This document shows positions 17,058-26,030 of a stretch of DNA of 64,000 bases, one piece after another. The notes under the pieces are model-generated. The model did no database searches, had not been told where the DNA came from, and saw only the letters and a list, made by a program, of their open reading frames with translations. Source of the DNA: Ferrimonas aestuarii (GTDB lineage Bacteria > Pseudomonadota > Gammaproteobacteria > Enterobacterales > Shewanellaceae); assembly GCF_005116665.1 (NCBI RefSeq), contig NZ_SWCJ01000001.1, positions 1 to 64,000 of the forward strand, written 5' to 3'. The position numbers and the translations under genes are program-made. The number at the start of each line of letters is the position of its first letter. Position 1 is the stretch's first letter.

Positions 17058-19196
17058 TTACGACGCGTCCGCTTGGATGGCAGTCAGGGCGATGGTGTAG
17101 ACGATGTCTTCAACCAGTGCACCACGAGACAGATCGTTCACAGGCTTACGCATGCCTTGCAGCATTGGGCCGATGGAAACCAGGTCAGCACTACGCTGAA
17201 CCGCCTTGTAGGTGGTGTTACCCGTGTTCAGATCTGGGAAGACGAATACGGTTGCTTGACCAGCTACTGGGCTGTTTGGTGCTTTAGAGGCGGCAACGTT
17301 AGGCATGATGGCTGCGTCATACTGCAGTGGACCATCGATGATCAGATCCGGACGTTTCTCCTGAGCGATGCGAGTCGCGTCACGAACCTTCTCAACGTCT
17401 TCACCTTTGCCTGAGCTGCCGGTGGAGTAGGAGATCATCGCCACACGAGGCTCGATGCCAAAGGCTTTCGCGGAATCTGCAGATTGAATCGCAATCTCTG
17501 CCAACTGCTCAGCATTTGGATCTGGGTTGATGGCGCAGTCGCCATACACCAGAACTTGATCAGGCAGTAGCATAAAGAAGATAGACGATACCAAAGACGC
17601 GTTTGGCGCGGTCTTGATCAGCTGCAGTGGTGGACGGATGGTGTTCGCGGTGGTGTGAACCGCACCGGATACCAAGCCATCAACCTGATTCTCTGCCAAC
17701 ATCATGGTACCCAGTACCACGTTGTCTTGCAGCTGCTCACGAGCAACCACTTCCGTCAGGCCTTTGCTCTTACGCAGTTCGCACATTGGTGCAACGTAAC
17801 GCTCGCGGGCACTGATCGGATCGATAATCTCGATACCATCACCTAGGGTTACGCCCTGTTGGGCGGCAACGCGATGAATCTCTTCTGGGTTACCAATAAG
17901 CACACATTCCGCGATGCCGCGTTCGGCACAGATGGCTGCCGCTTTTACGGTACGCGGCTCATCCCCTTCAGGCAGTACAACGCGCTTACCGGCACGACGA
18001 GCAAACTCAGTCAGCTGGTAGCGGAATGCCGCTGGAGACAGACGGTGCTCACGCTTGGAATCGCTGGCAATGCTTTCAACGAACTTACGGTCGATGTGAC
18101 CTGCAACAAAGTCTTGTAGCAGTTCGATACGGGCAGAGTCATCAACTGGCACTTCGTGGTTGAAGTTCTGAATGTTGAGAGCGGTTTGCCAGGTGTTGGT
18201 TTCCACCATCATGACCGGCAGTCCAGTTTCAAACGCTTGGGCACACAGATCTTGAACCTGCTGTTCCAGCTCGTAGCCACCGGTCAGCATTAGGGCACCG
18301 ATCTTGGTACCGTTCATCGCAGCCAAACACGCAGACACGATGATGTCAGAGCGATCACCAGAGGTTACCAGCAGGGTATCCGCTTGCAGGTGACTTACCA
18401 TGTTTGGAATGGCGCGGGTACAGAAGCTAACGCGGCGCAGACGACGAGTGTGCATCTCACCGGCGCTGATCAGGCGGGCACCCAGGTGCTTGGCCAGATC
18501 GGAGGCACGTGGCGAGACCAGATCCAAGTTGTATGGAACCGCACCCAGTACTGGAACTGGAGAGTTGGCAGACAATTGGAAGATGTCGGCGTGATCGCCA
18601 CGAATCACTTTATCGTGTTCGAACACTTCGGACAGGTCTGGGCGAGCGCGGCCACGTTCATCGACAGGTGCACCGATCTTATTGATGATGGCTCCCATGA
18701 TGCGTTTGTTGCTCTTGCCACCAAACTCGTCAACCACAATCTCCAGACGCTTTTGCACTTCGGCAGCGCTGTCTGCTCCTGGGTTGATAACGAACACGAT
18801 GTCCGCATCCAGAGTTTTGGCGGTTTTCGCGTTTAGGCTGTTGGCGAAAGAGTGACTGCGAGTCGGTACTAGGCCTTCCACAATCAGTACTTCGGTGCCG
18901 GTATCCTGAGATTTAACGCGAGCGACGATCTCTTCCAGCAGAACTTCAGTATCACCGGTACTAATGCGCTGTTCGGCGTGTTCCATGGTGAAAGGTTCTG
19001 GTGGGTTGATGGTCGGAGAGGTCGACAGAATGGTAGAGGAGCGTTCAGGGCCGTTGTCACCAGGACGTTGCTGGGCGATTGGCTTGAAGAAGTTAACCTT
19101 TACACCTTGGCGTTCGAGAGCTCGAACCATGCCTAGGCTGATGGAGGTTAGGCCGACCCCAGTACCAACTGGGATCAACATAATAGAGCGAGACAT
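17058..19196 (-). CDS. pta: Phosphate acetyltransferase (long form)
   Basis: This 712-residue enzyme matches the long enterobacterial-type Pta. It has an N-terminal P-loop-like/BioD-like domain ([22 protein letters not shown]), a central DRTGG domain (about 230-340), and the C-terminal PTA_PTB catalytic domain from about 390 ([56 protein letters not shown]). It converts acetyl-CoA and phosphate to acetyl phosphate. It lies downstream of ackA, separated by an attenuator-like hairpin. The RBS is AGAGG, about 6 nt from the start. Codon use is strongly biased, as for highly expressed genes. Confidence 0.97.
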   Translation of the reverse strand: MSRSIMLIPVGTGVGLTSISLGMVRALERQGVKVNFFKPIAQQRPGDNGPERSSTILSTSPTINPPEPFTMEHAEQRISTGDTEVLLEEIVARVKSQDTGTEVLIVEGLVPTRSHSFANSLNAKTAKTLDADIVFVINPGADSAAEVQKRLEIVVDEFGGKSNKRIMGAIINKIGAPVDERGRARPDLSEVFEHDKVIRGDHADIFQLSANSPVPVLGAVPYNLDLVSPRASDLAKHLGARLISAGEMHTRRLRRVSFCTRAIPNMVSHLQADTLLVTSGDRSDIIVSACLAAMNGTKIGALMLTGGYELEQQVQDLCAQAFETGLPVMMVETNTWQTALNIQNFNHEVPVDDSARIELLQDFVAGHIDRKFVESIASDSKREHRLSPAAFRYQLTEFARRAGKRVVLPEGDEPRTVKAAAICAERGIAECVLIGNPEEIHRVAAQQGVTLGDGIEIIDPISARERYVAPMCELRKSKGLTEVVAREQLQDNVVLGTMMLAENQVDGLVSGAVHTTANTIRPPLQLIKTAPNASLVSSIFFMLLPDQVLVYGDCAINPDPNAEQLAEIAIQSADSAKAFGIEPRVAMISYSTGSSGKGEDVEKVRDATRIAQEKRPDLIIDGPLQYDAAIMPNVAASKAPNSPVAGQATVFVFPDLNTGNTTYKAVQRSADLVSIGPMLQGMRKPVNDLSRGALVEDIVYTIALTAIQADAS

Positions 19197-19215
19197 AGAT
19201 AACCTCTTGCAAAAA

Positions 19216-19238
19216 CGCTGAGCCCTTGGGGCTCAGCG
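19216..19238 (-). terminator. Intercistronic hairpin between ackA and pta
   Basis: A perfect 10-bp stem (CGCTGAGCCC with GGGCTCAGCG, 3-nt loop) is followed on the minus strand by TTTTTGC. It fits an intrinsic terminator placed between ackA and pta, only 20 nt before the pta start. It probably lowers pta transcription relative to ackA instead of ending the operon. Confidence 0.7.
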
Positions 19239-19247
19239 TATTGAAAA

Positions 19248-20432
19248 TTAAAGCAGCGCCAAAGATTCGCTGGCAATCACAAACTCTTCGTTGGTTGGGA
19301 TTACCATGGCAATTGGAGAGCCATCTTTGGTGATGGTGCCTTCAGCTCCGAAACGGGCAGCGGTGTTCTTCGCGTCGTCAACTTCGTAACCGAAGATAGA
19401 CAGGTGCTCCAGCACTTTCTTACGGATCAGATCGGAGTTCTCGCCGATGCCGCCGGTGAACACGATAGCGTCTACGCGCTTCAGAGGCACGGTGTAGGAA
19501 GCCACGTACTTAGCCAAACGGTAGCAGAATACTTCCAAGGCTAGGGTGCAGCCTTCGTCGCCAGCTTCGTAACCTTCTTCGATGCCGCGGCAGTCGTTGG
19601 TTTTCTCAGACAGACCCAGTAGGCCAGACTCTTTGTGAAGAATCTCGTGTACTTTGTCTAGGGAGTAGCCCAGGTTGTTAACCATGTAGAACACAACGTT
19701 GGCATCGATGTCGCCAGAGCGAGTGCCCATCACGATGCCTTCCAGTGGAGTCAGACCCATAGAGGTATCAACGCATTTGCCGTTCAGTACTGCAGCAACG
19801 GAGCCGCCGTTACCCAGGTGGCAAGTGATGACGTTGGTTTCGTCGTTGGCCTTACCCAGCGCTTTAGCCGCTTCTTCAGAGACAAACTGGTGGCTGGTAC
19901 CGTGAGCGCCGTAGCGACGAATGCCGTGATCACGATGCAGGCTCTGTGGAATGGCGTACGCGTAAGCAGTTTTAGGCATGGTCTGGTGGAAAGCGGTGTC
20001 AAACACAACGGTTTGAGGCAGGCTAGGGAAGGCTGACTTCGCCGCTTGGATACCGATCAGGTGCGCAGGGTTGTGCAGTGGTGCCAGCGCAGAGCAATCT
20101 TCGATGCCTTGAATCACTTCATCAGTGGCGATCATAGACTTGGTGTACTTTTCACCACCGGAAACGATACGGTGGCCAACGGCAACCAGCTGTTCGGTTA
20201 GTTCGGCCGGCAGGATGGTGTTTACGATACAGTCCAGCGCTTCGCTGTGTGCTGCACCAGCACCCAGATCGGCGTTGCCTTTCTCACCATTCAGTTTCCA
20301 CTTAATGCGTGCATCTTCTAAGTTGAAGCACTCCGCAAGACCAGAAATGTGCTCATCGCCGTTTACCGCATCGATAACGGCAAATTTCAGAGATGAACTA
20401 CCGCAGTTTAGAACCAGAACAAGTTTGCTCAT
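19248..20432 (-). CDS. ackA: Acetate kinase
   Basis: This 394-residue protein carries the ASKHA signatures: [15 protein letters not shown] at the N-terminus, the [10 protein letters not shown] block, the [10 protein letters not shown] phosphate motif and [10 protein letters not shown]. It interconverts acetyl phosphate and acetate with ATP. With pta it forms the overflow acetate pathway. It is divergent from yfbV as in E. coli. A possible extended -10 (TATACT, minus strand, 20510-20515) lies upstream. Codon use is strongly biased. Confidence 0.97.
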   Translation of the reverse strand: MSKLVLVLNCGSSSLKFAVIDAVNGDEHISGLAECFNLEDARIKWKLNGEKGNADLGAGAAHSEALDCIVNTILPAELTEQLVAVGHRIVSGGEKYTKSMIATDEVIQGIEDCSALAPLHNPAHLIGIQAAKSAFPSLPQTVVFDTAFHQTMPKTAYAYAIPQSLHRDHGIRRYGAHGTSHQFVSEEAAKALGKANDETNVITCHLGNGGSVAAVLNGKCVDTSMGLTPLEGIVMGTRSGDIDANVVFYMVNNLGYSLDKVHEILHKESGLLGLSEKTNDCRGIEEGYEAGDEGCTLALEVFCYRLAKYVASYTVPLKRVDAIVFTGGIGENSDLIRKKVLEHLSIFGYEVDDAKNTAARFGAEGTITKDGSPIAMVIPTNEEFVIASESLALL

Positions 20433-20677
20433 TATTCATACACCCAAGTGACAGAAATGCATGTAATCAACCCAAGCTGGGGATTACGACAGAAGTTGGC
20501 TAGGGTACCAGTATAGCTCGCATGGCTTTCTGGTCTTGTTTCACATAATAGAAGAAACACGCCAACCCATAAAAGGTATGACCATTTTACCCGAAGAATT
20601 GATAAGAACCAGAATGAAGGCGTGTTACACTTACTGAATCTGTGATCAACCTCCAAATATCGGCTGGAGCGGTAACT

Positions 20678-21118
20678 ATGTCTGTGCTGAAAACCCTACG
20701 TCAGGGCAACCGTTATATGGAACAGTGGCCGATGGCGACCCAGTTGGCACCTCTGTTTCCAGAATATCGAGTGATAAAGGCGACCCAGCTGGCGACTCGC
20801 TTGATGCCGCCGGCCGCGCTGCTGGTAATGTGGGTAAATTGGCAGTGGTTTGGCCAAGTCGGGCTGCCCCAGTCATTGGCTTATGCACTGTTTATGTTGA
20901 GTCTGCCGATTCAGGGGCTGTTCTGGTTGGGCTGGCGCTCTCAGCAGCCATTGCCCAAGCCTCTGGTGGCTTGGTGTGATGAGCTCAGGCAAAAAATGCT
21001 GGAGGCGGGGGAGCAAATCAGCCCTCTGGGGGCTAAGGCTCAGTATTGGAATATGGCGATCTTATTGCGACGGGTTTTTAGCTCCATGGATAAAACGCAG
21101 TGGAGACAGTTCGACTGA
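20678..21118 (+). CDS. yfbV: YfbV / UPF0208 membrane protein
   Basis: The 146-residue product from ATG 20678 (GGAG 9 nt upstream) has two membrane helices at about residues 38-90 and a soluble C-terminus. It matches UPF0208 by its VLKTLRQGNRYMEQWP start and by synteny, because yfbV is divergent from ackA in E. coli. E. coli YfbV is reported to affect Ter-macrodomain organisation. An in-frame upstream extension to 20642 lacks a good RBS. Confidence 0.88.
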   Translation: MSVLKTLRQGNRYMEQWPMATQLAPLFPEYRVIKATQLATRLMPPAALLVMWVNWQWFGQVGLPQSLAYALFMLSLPIQGLFWLGWRSQQPLPKPLVAWCDELRQKMLEAGEQISPLGAKAQYWNMAILLRRVFSSMDKTQWRQFD

Positions 21119-21127
21119 TCCTCAATA

Positions 21128-21149
21128 ATTGGTCATACCAATGCTTTTT
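21128..21149 (+). terminator. Short hairpin with T-run after yfbV
   Basis: ATTGGT pairs with ACCAAT around CAT and is followed by GCTTTTT. The stem is weak (6 bp), so termination is plausible but not strong. Confidence 0.5.
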
Positions 21150-21162
21150 AAACTCGGAAGGT

Positions 21163-21594
21163 TTAATAGTAGACCGACTTCTTTGGGCTGGGCTTTACCA
21201 ATTGTTGCTTTAATAACATGGCCTTATGGTAGTCCAATCGCAGCTCGGCAACGTAGTTGTCACCCACGGGGTAGATTCTAATTATCTCAGCCCCTTTCAC
21301 CAGACCTTTAACGTCGCTGGTGTACTTATCCTGATTTAGGCTTAATGACTCCACTTCACTCTGGCTGTTCACATGCACGCCATAGATCTGTTCTGCCAGC
21401 TCTCGATAAGCCTCTAAACGAGCCGCACGCATCGCTTGCTGCTCTCTCAGTTCTAATGTTTCACCCGGTTGTGAGCTAATGGGGGCAATGCCAGTCGCGG
21501 TAAGCTCAGGGTAGAGAGCCAAGGCGTCATTTGTCGTTGTTGGGTGCTGACAGGCAGCCAGCAGCAAACTCAAGCTCAGCAGTAAAATTCTCAT
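21163..21594 (-). CDS. flgP: FlgP: flagellar outer-membrane lipoprotein
   Basis: This 143-residue lipoprotein (signal LLSLSLLLAAC, Cys at about residue 15) is of the LPP20/FlgP family. It has a helix rich in Arg/Glu/Ala (LREQQAMRAARLEAYRELAEQIYG) and the conserved VKGLVKGAEIIRIYPVGDNYVAELRL. In Vibrio, FlgP forms part of the outer-membrane-associated ring structure of the sheathed motor. It overlaps flgO by four bases, and the two probably share one sigma-28 promoter. Confidence 0.9.
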   Translation of the reverse strand: MRILLLSLSLLLAACQHPTTTNDALALYPELTATGIAPISSQPGETLELREQQAMRAARLEAYRELAEQIYGVHVNSQSEVESLSLNQDKYTSDVKGLVKGAEIIRIYPVGDNYVAELRLDYHKAMLLKQQLVKPSPKKSVYY

Positions 21595-22211
21595 GGGGTT
21601 ACCTCTTCGACAGGGCCGGTTCCGCGGGTTTGATCTCGGTATAATCTTCCTTGTTGCATTCTGACCGTTTCACTGTCTTTAAGCAGACCCGATGACTGCT
21701 CCCATGGCATGAAAGCTTGTGAGCTGGCGGAAACGCGATTGTTTGAAATGTTTACTAGCCGAGTATTTACAATGACGCCGTCACTGTTCTTGCTTAGGGT
21801 GGCAATCAGCACTTCGCTAACGGGCAAGTTGGATTGCAACTGGGTGAAGTCGCGGCTGAGTATCAGATTACCCTGCTCGGAAATTCGGATCTGTTGGCTG
21901 CTGTTGAGCTCGGTTAGATTAAATCCCCGTTGATGCAGCGCGGCTATCAAGCCGTCACCCAGCTGGCGAGGTAACTGACCGCTAAGTTGATAATCCTCTA
22001 GCCAAACTGGCGTAGTCACGGCAATTAACTGGCTTTTGTTTAGAAGGTCATGGTTGGCTTCAATGTCAGCAGCAATTCGCTGAGACAGGTGAATGACCGC
22101 ATTACTGTGCGGCAAGCCTTTGCCGCTCACTTCATAACTGGTATCGGTTTGTTGCGTCTGAGACGCGCACCCAACCAGACACAGCAGTAAAATGGAGAGG
22201 CTAAGTCGCAT
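21591..22211 (-). CDS. flgO: FlgO family outer-membrane protein
   Basis: This 206-residue lipoprotein (lipobox LVGC) matches FlgO: repeated beta-strand/helix pattern with LSQRIAADIEANHDLLNKSQLIAVTTPVWLEDY-type sequence and a C-terminal extension. In Vibrio it is an outer-membrane flagellar protein needed for stability of the flagellum. It is first in flgOP and lies under a sigma-28 promoter, divergent from flgT. Confidence 0.9.
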   Translation of the reverse strand: MRLSLSILLLCLVGCASQTQQTDTSYEVSGKGLPHSNAVIHLSQRIAADIEANHDLLNKSQLIAVTTPVWLEDYQLSGQLPRQLGDGLIAALHQRGFNLTELNSSQQIRISEQGNLILSRDFTQLQSNLPVSEVLIATLSKNSDGVIVNTRLVNISNNRVSASSQAFMPWEQSSGLLKDSETVRMQQGRLYRDQTRGTGPVEEVTP

Positions 22212-22241
22212 GATGATTCCTTCTAGACCGAGTTATTATCT

Positions 22242-22268
22242 CTATCGGCGCGGTTACCTTAAGCTTTA
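22242..22268 (-). promoter_or_regulatory. Sigma-28 promoter of flgOP
   Basis: On the minus strand TAAAGCTT, 11 nt and GCCGATAG match the FliA consensus. The predicted leader is under 30 nt. It is only 10 nt from the divergent sigma-54 promoter of flgT. Confidence 0.8.
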
Positions 22269-22278
22269 ACTTTCGCTT

Positions 22279-22294
22279 AGGCACGATAATTGCT
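22279..22294 (+). promoter_or_regulatory. Sigma-54 promoter of flgT
   Basis: AGGCACG-ATAA-TTGCT has the GG (-24) and GC (-12) dinucleotides at the required spacing and matches the consensus TGGCACG-N4-TTGCT at all but the first base. It lies 65 nt upstream of the flgT start. Confidence 0.8.
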
Positions 22295-22358
22295 CTTGTT
22301 AGATGTGATAGATTAGTCACAGTGTCTGTGCACATCAAATCGAAGTTAAGGGGTCTAG

Positions 22359-23453
22359 ATGGGATCACGTTTTTGCTTGGGACTCAGCTTAGCTGTTTTG
22401 GCCACCGCATTTGGCAGTCAAGCCAAGTGGGTTGAATTAGGCGGCATGGCGGAGATTCATGGTCAGTCTATCGAGACGGCCAGACAACAGGCAATTTCCG
22501 ACGCGCTGTCTAAAGCAGGGGAATATGCCCCGCCGGCCATGGATTATCAAGTGAGTGAGTATCAACTTATCTCAGAGCAGATGGTCCGCGGGAAACAGAT
22601 TCAGGTGTCTTTGCGCGCTAATTTACTGCCGCTTGGGCAGGAGTGTGATGGTGCTGGTTATCGTGTTGCCATTACCATTCCCAAAGCGCAGATTGTTCAT
22701 TGGGAGCAGCTTACTGCGGGCAGCCTGTACGCGCTGGATGCGTCCGTAAGTCGAGTGCTGGCCAATACGCTTAACGGAGAGGCTAACTCAGCCTTTAGTC
22801 ATCTACGAACTGATCTCACCATGGACTACCAGCAGCTGAATCGCCAATACCCTGGCCGCTGGGTTCAGGAATTAAGTCAAAAGGATCGAAGCCAATACGT
22901 GTTGGGATTAACCATTGATGACGTCACCATCGATGGCGACGCCAATGCCCTGTCTTGGATGGTTACCGGCCCGAAGCGCTATTTTGCTATGGACGCCACT
23001 TTATATGATGGCTTAAAGGGGCAGCAGGTTTGGCAGCAGCGATACCGCGTCGAGGGGCGCTGGCCATATAAGCGCACCGAGGCGGCCAACATTGCCAGCA
23101 GTGATTTTTGGAATTCGGATTACGGTGAGGAGGTTCGCGATCTGTTGAACCGAGTCGCTGTGGACGTAAATACCGCGGTGGAATGCCGAGCATTGGTTGG
23201 CACCATCCAAAATATCAGTGGGCGTCAACTGACGATTAATCTAGGCAGTCAACATGGGATAAAAGTGGGAGACAAGTTAGCGGTGAATAGCCGTTCTATT
23301 ACCAGTAATACCAGTTGGCAGTTGCCGAATAATATTACCGACATGGCAACCATTACCCACCTTTATCCAGAGCAAGCAGTTGCGACCTTGGAGGAAGAAT
23401 CCAGCTTTTCGGCGTGGCAGATTCAGGATGAGGTGCGGGTTATCAAGCGTTAA
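22359..23453 (+). CDS. flgT: FlgT: flagellar H-ring protein
   Basis: This 364-residue periplasmic protein has a short signal peptide (ending near GSQAKW) followed by the FlgT N-terminal domain (GMAEIHGQSIETARQQAISDAL), a middle domain and a C-terminal domain (ISGRQLTINLGSQHGIKVGDKL). FlgT forms the H ring around the LP ring in Vibrio-type motors. It is under a sigma-54 promoter and ends so that its stop shares four bases with the convergent flgN stop. Confidence 0.92.
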   Translation: MGSRFCLGLSLAVLATAFGSQAKWVELGGMAEIHGQSIETARQQAISDALSKAGEYAPPAMDYQVSEYQLISEQMVRGKQIQVSLRANLLPLGQECDGAGYRVAITIPKAQIVHWEQLTAGSLYALDASVSRVLANTLNGEANSAFSHLRTDLTMDYQQLNRQYPGRWVQELSQKDRSQYVLGLTIDDVTIDGDANALSWMVTGPKRYFAMDATLYDGLKGQQVWQQRYRVEGRWPYKRTEAANIASSDFWNSDYGEEVRDLLNRVAVDVNTAVECRALVGTIQNISGRQLTINLGSQHGIKVGDKLAVNSRSITSNTSWQLPNNITDMATITHLYPEQAVATLEEESSFSAWQIQDEVRVIKR

Positions 23454-23881
23454 GCTTTGATGGTGCGGCCAAGGCGAGCGCCGGCAGTGGTGCCGCCGTC
23501 TTGGGTGTAGGTCATGGAGTTGAGGCTTTTGGTACGATGCAAAATTTGTTGTAACCGACCCATGCTGGCCAGAGTTTGATCGGCCAAACGATGGTTTTCG
23601 ACATTATCTCGCTGGCACTGTGCCAGCGTGCTTTTACAGTGCTCAACCAACTGCAAAAATTCTGGCAGCTGCTTTAGCTGCGCCAGATCCGGATGCTCGG
23701 CAATCTCTCCATCGACCTGCTTGAGCTCGTCAATCAGACGCAGTTTTTCACGCAGCAGTGACTCAATGTTCACTGAATCTCGCTCGAGCAGAGCCTGCCG
23801 CTCTTTCACTAGCAACGTTTTAATGCCCTCCAGACGCTGCTGCTGGGCATGAATAGCGCTAAAAAGTGGGTGTTCAGCCAC
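23450..23881 (-). CDS. flgN: FlgN: chaperone for FlgK and FlgL
   Basis: This 143-residue, largely helical protein has the FlgN profile: an N-terminal LFSAIHAQQQRLEGIKTLLVKERQALLERD helix, then EKLRLIDELKQVDGEI. It binds and delivers the hook-filament junction proteins. It overlaps flgM by eight bases, forming flgMN, and shares stop-codon bases with flgT (TTAA). Confidence 0.88.
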   Translation of the reverse strand: MAEHPLFSAIHAQQQRLEGIKTLLVKERQALLERDSVNIESLLREKLRLIDELKQVDGEIAEHPDLAQLKQLPEFLQLVEHCKSTLAQCQRDNVENHRLADQTLASMGRLQQILHRTKSLNSMTYTQDGGTTAGARLGRTIKA

Positions 23882-24188
23882 GTCCTGTCAGCTCACTTTC
23901 AAATTTAGACAGGTTCTTAGCCAGCTTGTCTGGGTCAACATGATATTGACCTTCGGCAATGGCCTTTTTCAGTGATTCCACTTTCGCAGTATCTACCTCA
24001 GGGGTTGCTTGCATCGCTTTTTCAGCGCGCTGTAGCTGCTGAGCTTCGGCTGTCAGCTTAACTTCATCGCCACCTGTGCGAGCTGCTTTTGCCTGCGGCT
24101 TGCTGTGAGTTGCTTGAGCAACATCCTGACGCTTGGCCGGTTGCAAATTGGTGGCACCAGCATTGTATTTGTTGATGTCGATAGCCAT
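23874..24188 (-). CDS. flgM: FlgM: anti-sigma-28 factor
   Basis: This 104-residue protein has the FlgM layout: an unstructured N-terminus (MAIDINKYNAGATNLQP) and a C-terminal sigma-28-binding helical part (KVESLKKAIAEGQYHVDPDKLAKNL). It holds FliA inactive until it is exported through the completed hook-basal body. It is preceded by a FliA promoter, so it feeds back on itself. Confidence 0.92.
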   Translation of the reverse strand: MAIDINKYNAGATNLQPAKRQDVAQATHSKPQAKAARTGGDEVKLTAEAQQLQRAEKAMQATPEVDTAKVESLKKAIAEGQYHVDPDKLAKNLSKFESELTGRG

Positions 24189-24231
24189 ATTGGCTCCATC
24201 GGTTGTGTAGGTTTAAGGTGGTCTTACCGCT

Positions 24232-24258
24232 TTATCGACCGCTTGGGAAAAAGCTTTA
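24232..24258 (-). promoter_or_regulatory. Sigma-28 promoter of flgMN
   Basis: On the minus strand TAAAGCTT, 11 nt and GTCGATAA match the FliA consensus with one mismatch in the -10. It lies 44 nt upstream of the flgM start and fits autoregulation of the anti-sigma factor. Confidence 0.82.
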
Positions 24259-24266
24259 GTGTTATT

Positions 24267-24944
24267 TTACATGACCACCTTAACTTGGCCAATTGCAGAG
24301 ACAACCGCATCGACCATGCGTCTTGAGTTGGTGTTCTGTACTCGAATTGATTCGCCCAGGGCACCGCCGGTGAGGGCTGTGCCCGACGTTCGTATGGCGA
24401 GGTTTTTACTGACTGCCTGAATGACAACCGGGTCACCACGGCAAACAATGCAAATATTATTCTGATTGATCACCTGTCCTGCGGCGAGGCGGCGCTTTAA
24501 GCGAGCGCCTGCCAGACTGTCGATATCTGAAAAATGGCCGCCTCTGAGGCTACTTGAAGAGACATAACGTACTTCGAGCATGCTGCTGTCCAATACGGCG
24601 TTTGCTGCCAGCGTTGTAGTGGCGATCACCACCGGATATTGGATGTCTATCTGAATCGGCACATACACCAGCCAAGGAGAGCTACCTTCGCAGCTGACCT
24701 TTACCGTAGTGTATCGAGTGCCTGGTTTCATGCTTTGAGAGGATGCTTGGATAGGTTGATCGCAGTCGCCAAAATGCCGCCTCGAATCGAGAGCGTTGGT
24801 TTGCAGCGTGACCTTGGCATGGGGATCCGCATTTAAGTTTTCTAAAGTGTAGGATTCAGCAACTTCTCGAATCAGCTCGAGAGAGGTCTCACACTTTGCC
24901 GAAAAACTTATCAAAAATAGCGTAATTAACGCCCATGGTTTCAT
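24267..24944 (-). CDS. flgA: FlgA: P-ring assembly chaperone
   Basis: This 225-residue periplasmic protein has a signal peptide (ending FSAKCE) and the C-terminal SAF-type domain with VIATTTLAANAVLDSSMLEVR and AGQVINQNNICIVCRGD. FlgA helps FlgI assemble into the P ring. It lies between flgM and cheV, is separated from flgM by its own gap and has its own sigma-54 promoter. Confidence 0.93.
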   Translation of the reverse strand: MKPWALITLFLISFSAKCETSLELIREVAESYTLENLNADPHAKVTLQTNALDSRRHFGDCDQPIQASSQSMKPGTRYTTVKVSCEGSSPWLVYVPIQIDIQYPVVIATTTLAANAVLDSSMLEVRYVSSSSLRGGHFSDIDSLAGARLKRRLAAGQVINQNNICIVCRGDPVVIQAVSKNLAIRTSGTALTGGALGESIRVQNTNSRRMVDAVVSAIGQVKVVM

Positions 24945-24999
24945 GTAATTTAGTCCGATTTAAATATACCCTATACTTGAACACTGTTAGGGAAATTGA

Positions 25000-25005
25000 T
25001 AAAAC
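25000..25005 (+). promoter_or_regulatory. Candidate -10 element for cheV
   Basis: TTGAAC (24977-24982), 17 nt and TAAAAC (25000-25005) could be a sigma-70 promoter for cheV-cheR. The match is partial, and no sigma-28 or sigma-54 promoter is visible on the plus strand in this gap. Confidence 0.35.
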
Positions 25006-25058
25006 GCAGCTTCATATCAATTATCGCATTGTGCCAATATCTCGTCAGTTGGGTTTAC

Positions 25059-25074
25059 AGCAATATCTGTGCCT
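25059..25074 (-). promoter_or_regulatory. Sigma-54 promoter of flgA
   Basis: On the minus strand AGGCACA-GATA-TTGCT carries GG and GC at sigma-54 spacing. It implies a leader of about 100 nt for flgA and overlaps the cheV leader region on the other strand. Confidence 0.72.
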
Positions 25075-25103
25075 TAATTTTAGTTTTCATAAGGACATTT
25101 CCG

Positions 25104-26030
25104 ATGGCAAGCATTTTAGACTCAGTAAACCAGCGTACGCAGTTGGTTGGACAAAATCGGTTGGAGCTATTGCTTTTCCGTCTTAATGGCAGCCAAATAT
25201 TTGGAATCAATGTCTTTAAGGTTCGCGAAGTTCTCCAGTGCCCAAAGCTGACACAGCTTCCTCGCCTAAATCCTCTGATTAAGGGGGTGGCTCATATCCG
25301 AGGTCAGACCATCTCGGTGATTGATCTGTCGGCGGCGGTTGGTGGTCGCCCAACGGAATCCATTGATAACAGTTTTATTATCATCTCGGAATACAACCGC
25401 TCGGTTCAAGGTTTCTTGGTACGCGGTGTAGAACGAATTGTTAACTTGAACTGGGACAGTGTACTGCCACCACCTCAGGGCAGCGGCAAGAGTAACTACC
25501 TGACCGCTGTGACAGAGATCGATGGCAAACTCATTGAAATTCTTGATGTAGAAAAAGTACTGGATGAGATTGCTCCGGCTCGTACCGACATCAGCGATGA
25601 GATTGTTTCTGGGCTGACCCCCATTACCGAGCGTAAGCGCCGCATTATGGTAGTGGACGACTCCTCCGTTGCCCGTAAACAGATCGTTCGAGCTCTGCAG
25701 CCGCTGGGTCTTGAGATCGAATTGGCAAAAGATGGACTGGAAGCTCTGCAGAAACTTGAAGCTTACGTCAAAGATAAAGATGACATTGCCGATGTGTTTG
25801 GCGGTATCATTTCAGATATTGAGATGCCGGAAATGGACGGCTACACCTTAACCGCATCGATACGAGAAAACCCTAAACTGGCCTCGTTGAAAGTGATTTT
25901 GCACACTTCTTTAAGTGGTGTATTTAACCAAGCCATGGTTAAAAAGGTGGGCGCGGACGACTTTATTGCCAAATTTAACCCTGATGAGCTGGCCGGTGCC
26001 ATCGACCGTTATCTAAGCGAGGCTTATTAG
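25104..26030 (+). CDS. cheV: CheV: CheW-receiver fusion coupling protein
   Basis: The 308-residue product starts at ATG 25104 (AAGGA 9 nt upstream). An N-terminal CheW-like domain (about 15-170, QIFGINVFKVREVLQCP) is followed by a response-regulator receiver domain (about 175-305, IMVVDDSSVARKQIVRAL, GIISDIEMPEMDGY). It couples receptors to CheA and is tuned by phosphorylation. It is translationally linked to cheR by a one-base overlap (TAGTG). An in-frame ORF extension upstream to 24996 has no RBS. Confidence 0.95.
   Translation: MASILDSVNQRTQLVGQNRLELLLFRLNGSQIFGINVFKVREVLQCPKLTQLPRLNPLIKGVAHIRGQTISVIDLSAAVGGRPTESIDNSFIIISEYNRSVQGFLVRGVERIVNLNWDSVLPPPQGSGKSNYLTAVTEIDGKLIEILDVEKVLDEIAPARTDISDEIVSGLTPITERKRRIMVVDDSSVARKQIVRALQPLGLEIELAKDGLEALQKLEAYVKDKDDIADVFGGIISDIEMPEMDGYTLTASIRENPKLASLKVILHTSLSGVFNQAMVKKVGADDFIAKFNPDELAGAIDRYLSEAY

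Noticed and set aside
18384-18836. 150-codon ORF antisense to pta
   Set aside because: It is a shadow frame of the well-conserved pta gene with no independent support.
24996-25103. In-frame 36-codon extension of cheV
   Set aside because: The ATG at 25104 has AAGGA at proper distance and starts the conserved CheV N-terminus; the extension is hydrophobic but has no RBS and overlaps the flgA promoter.
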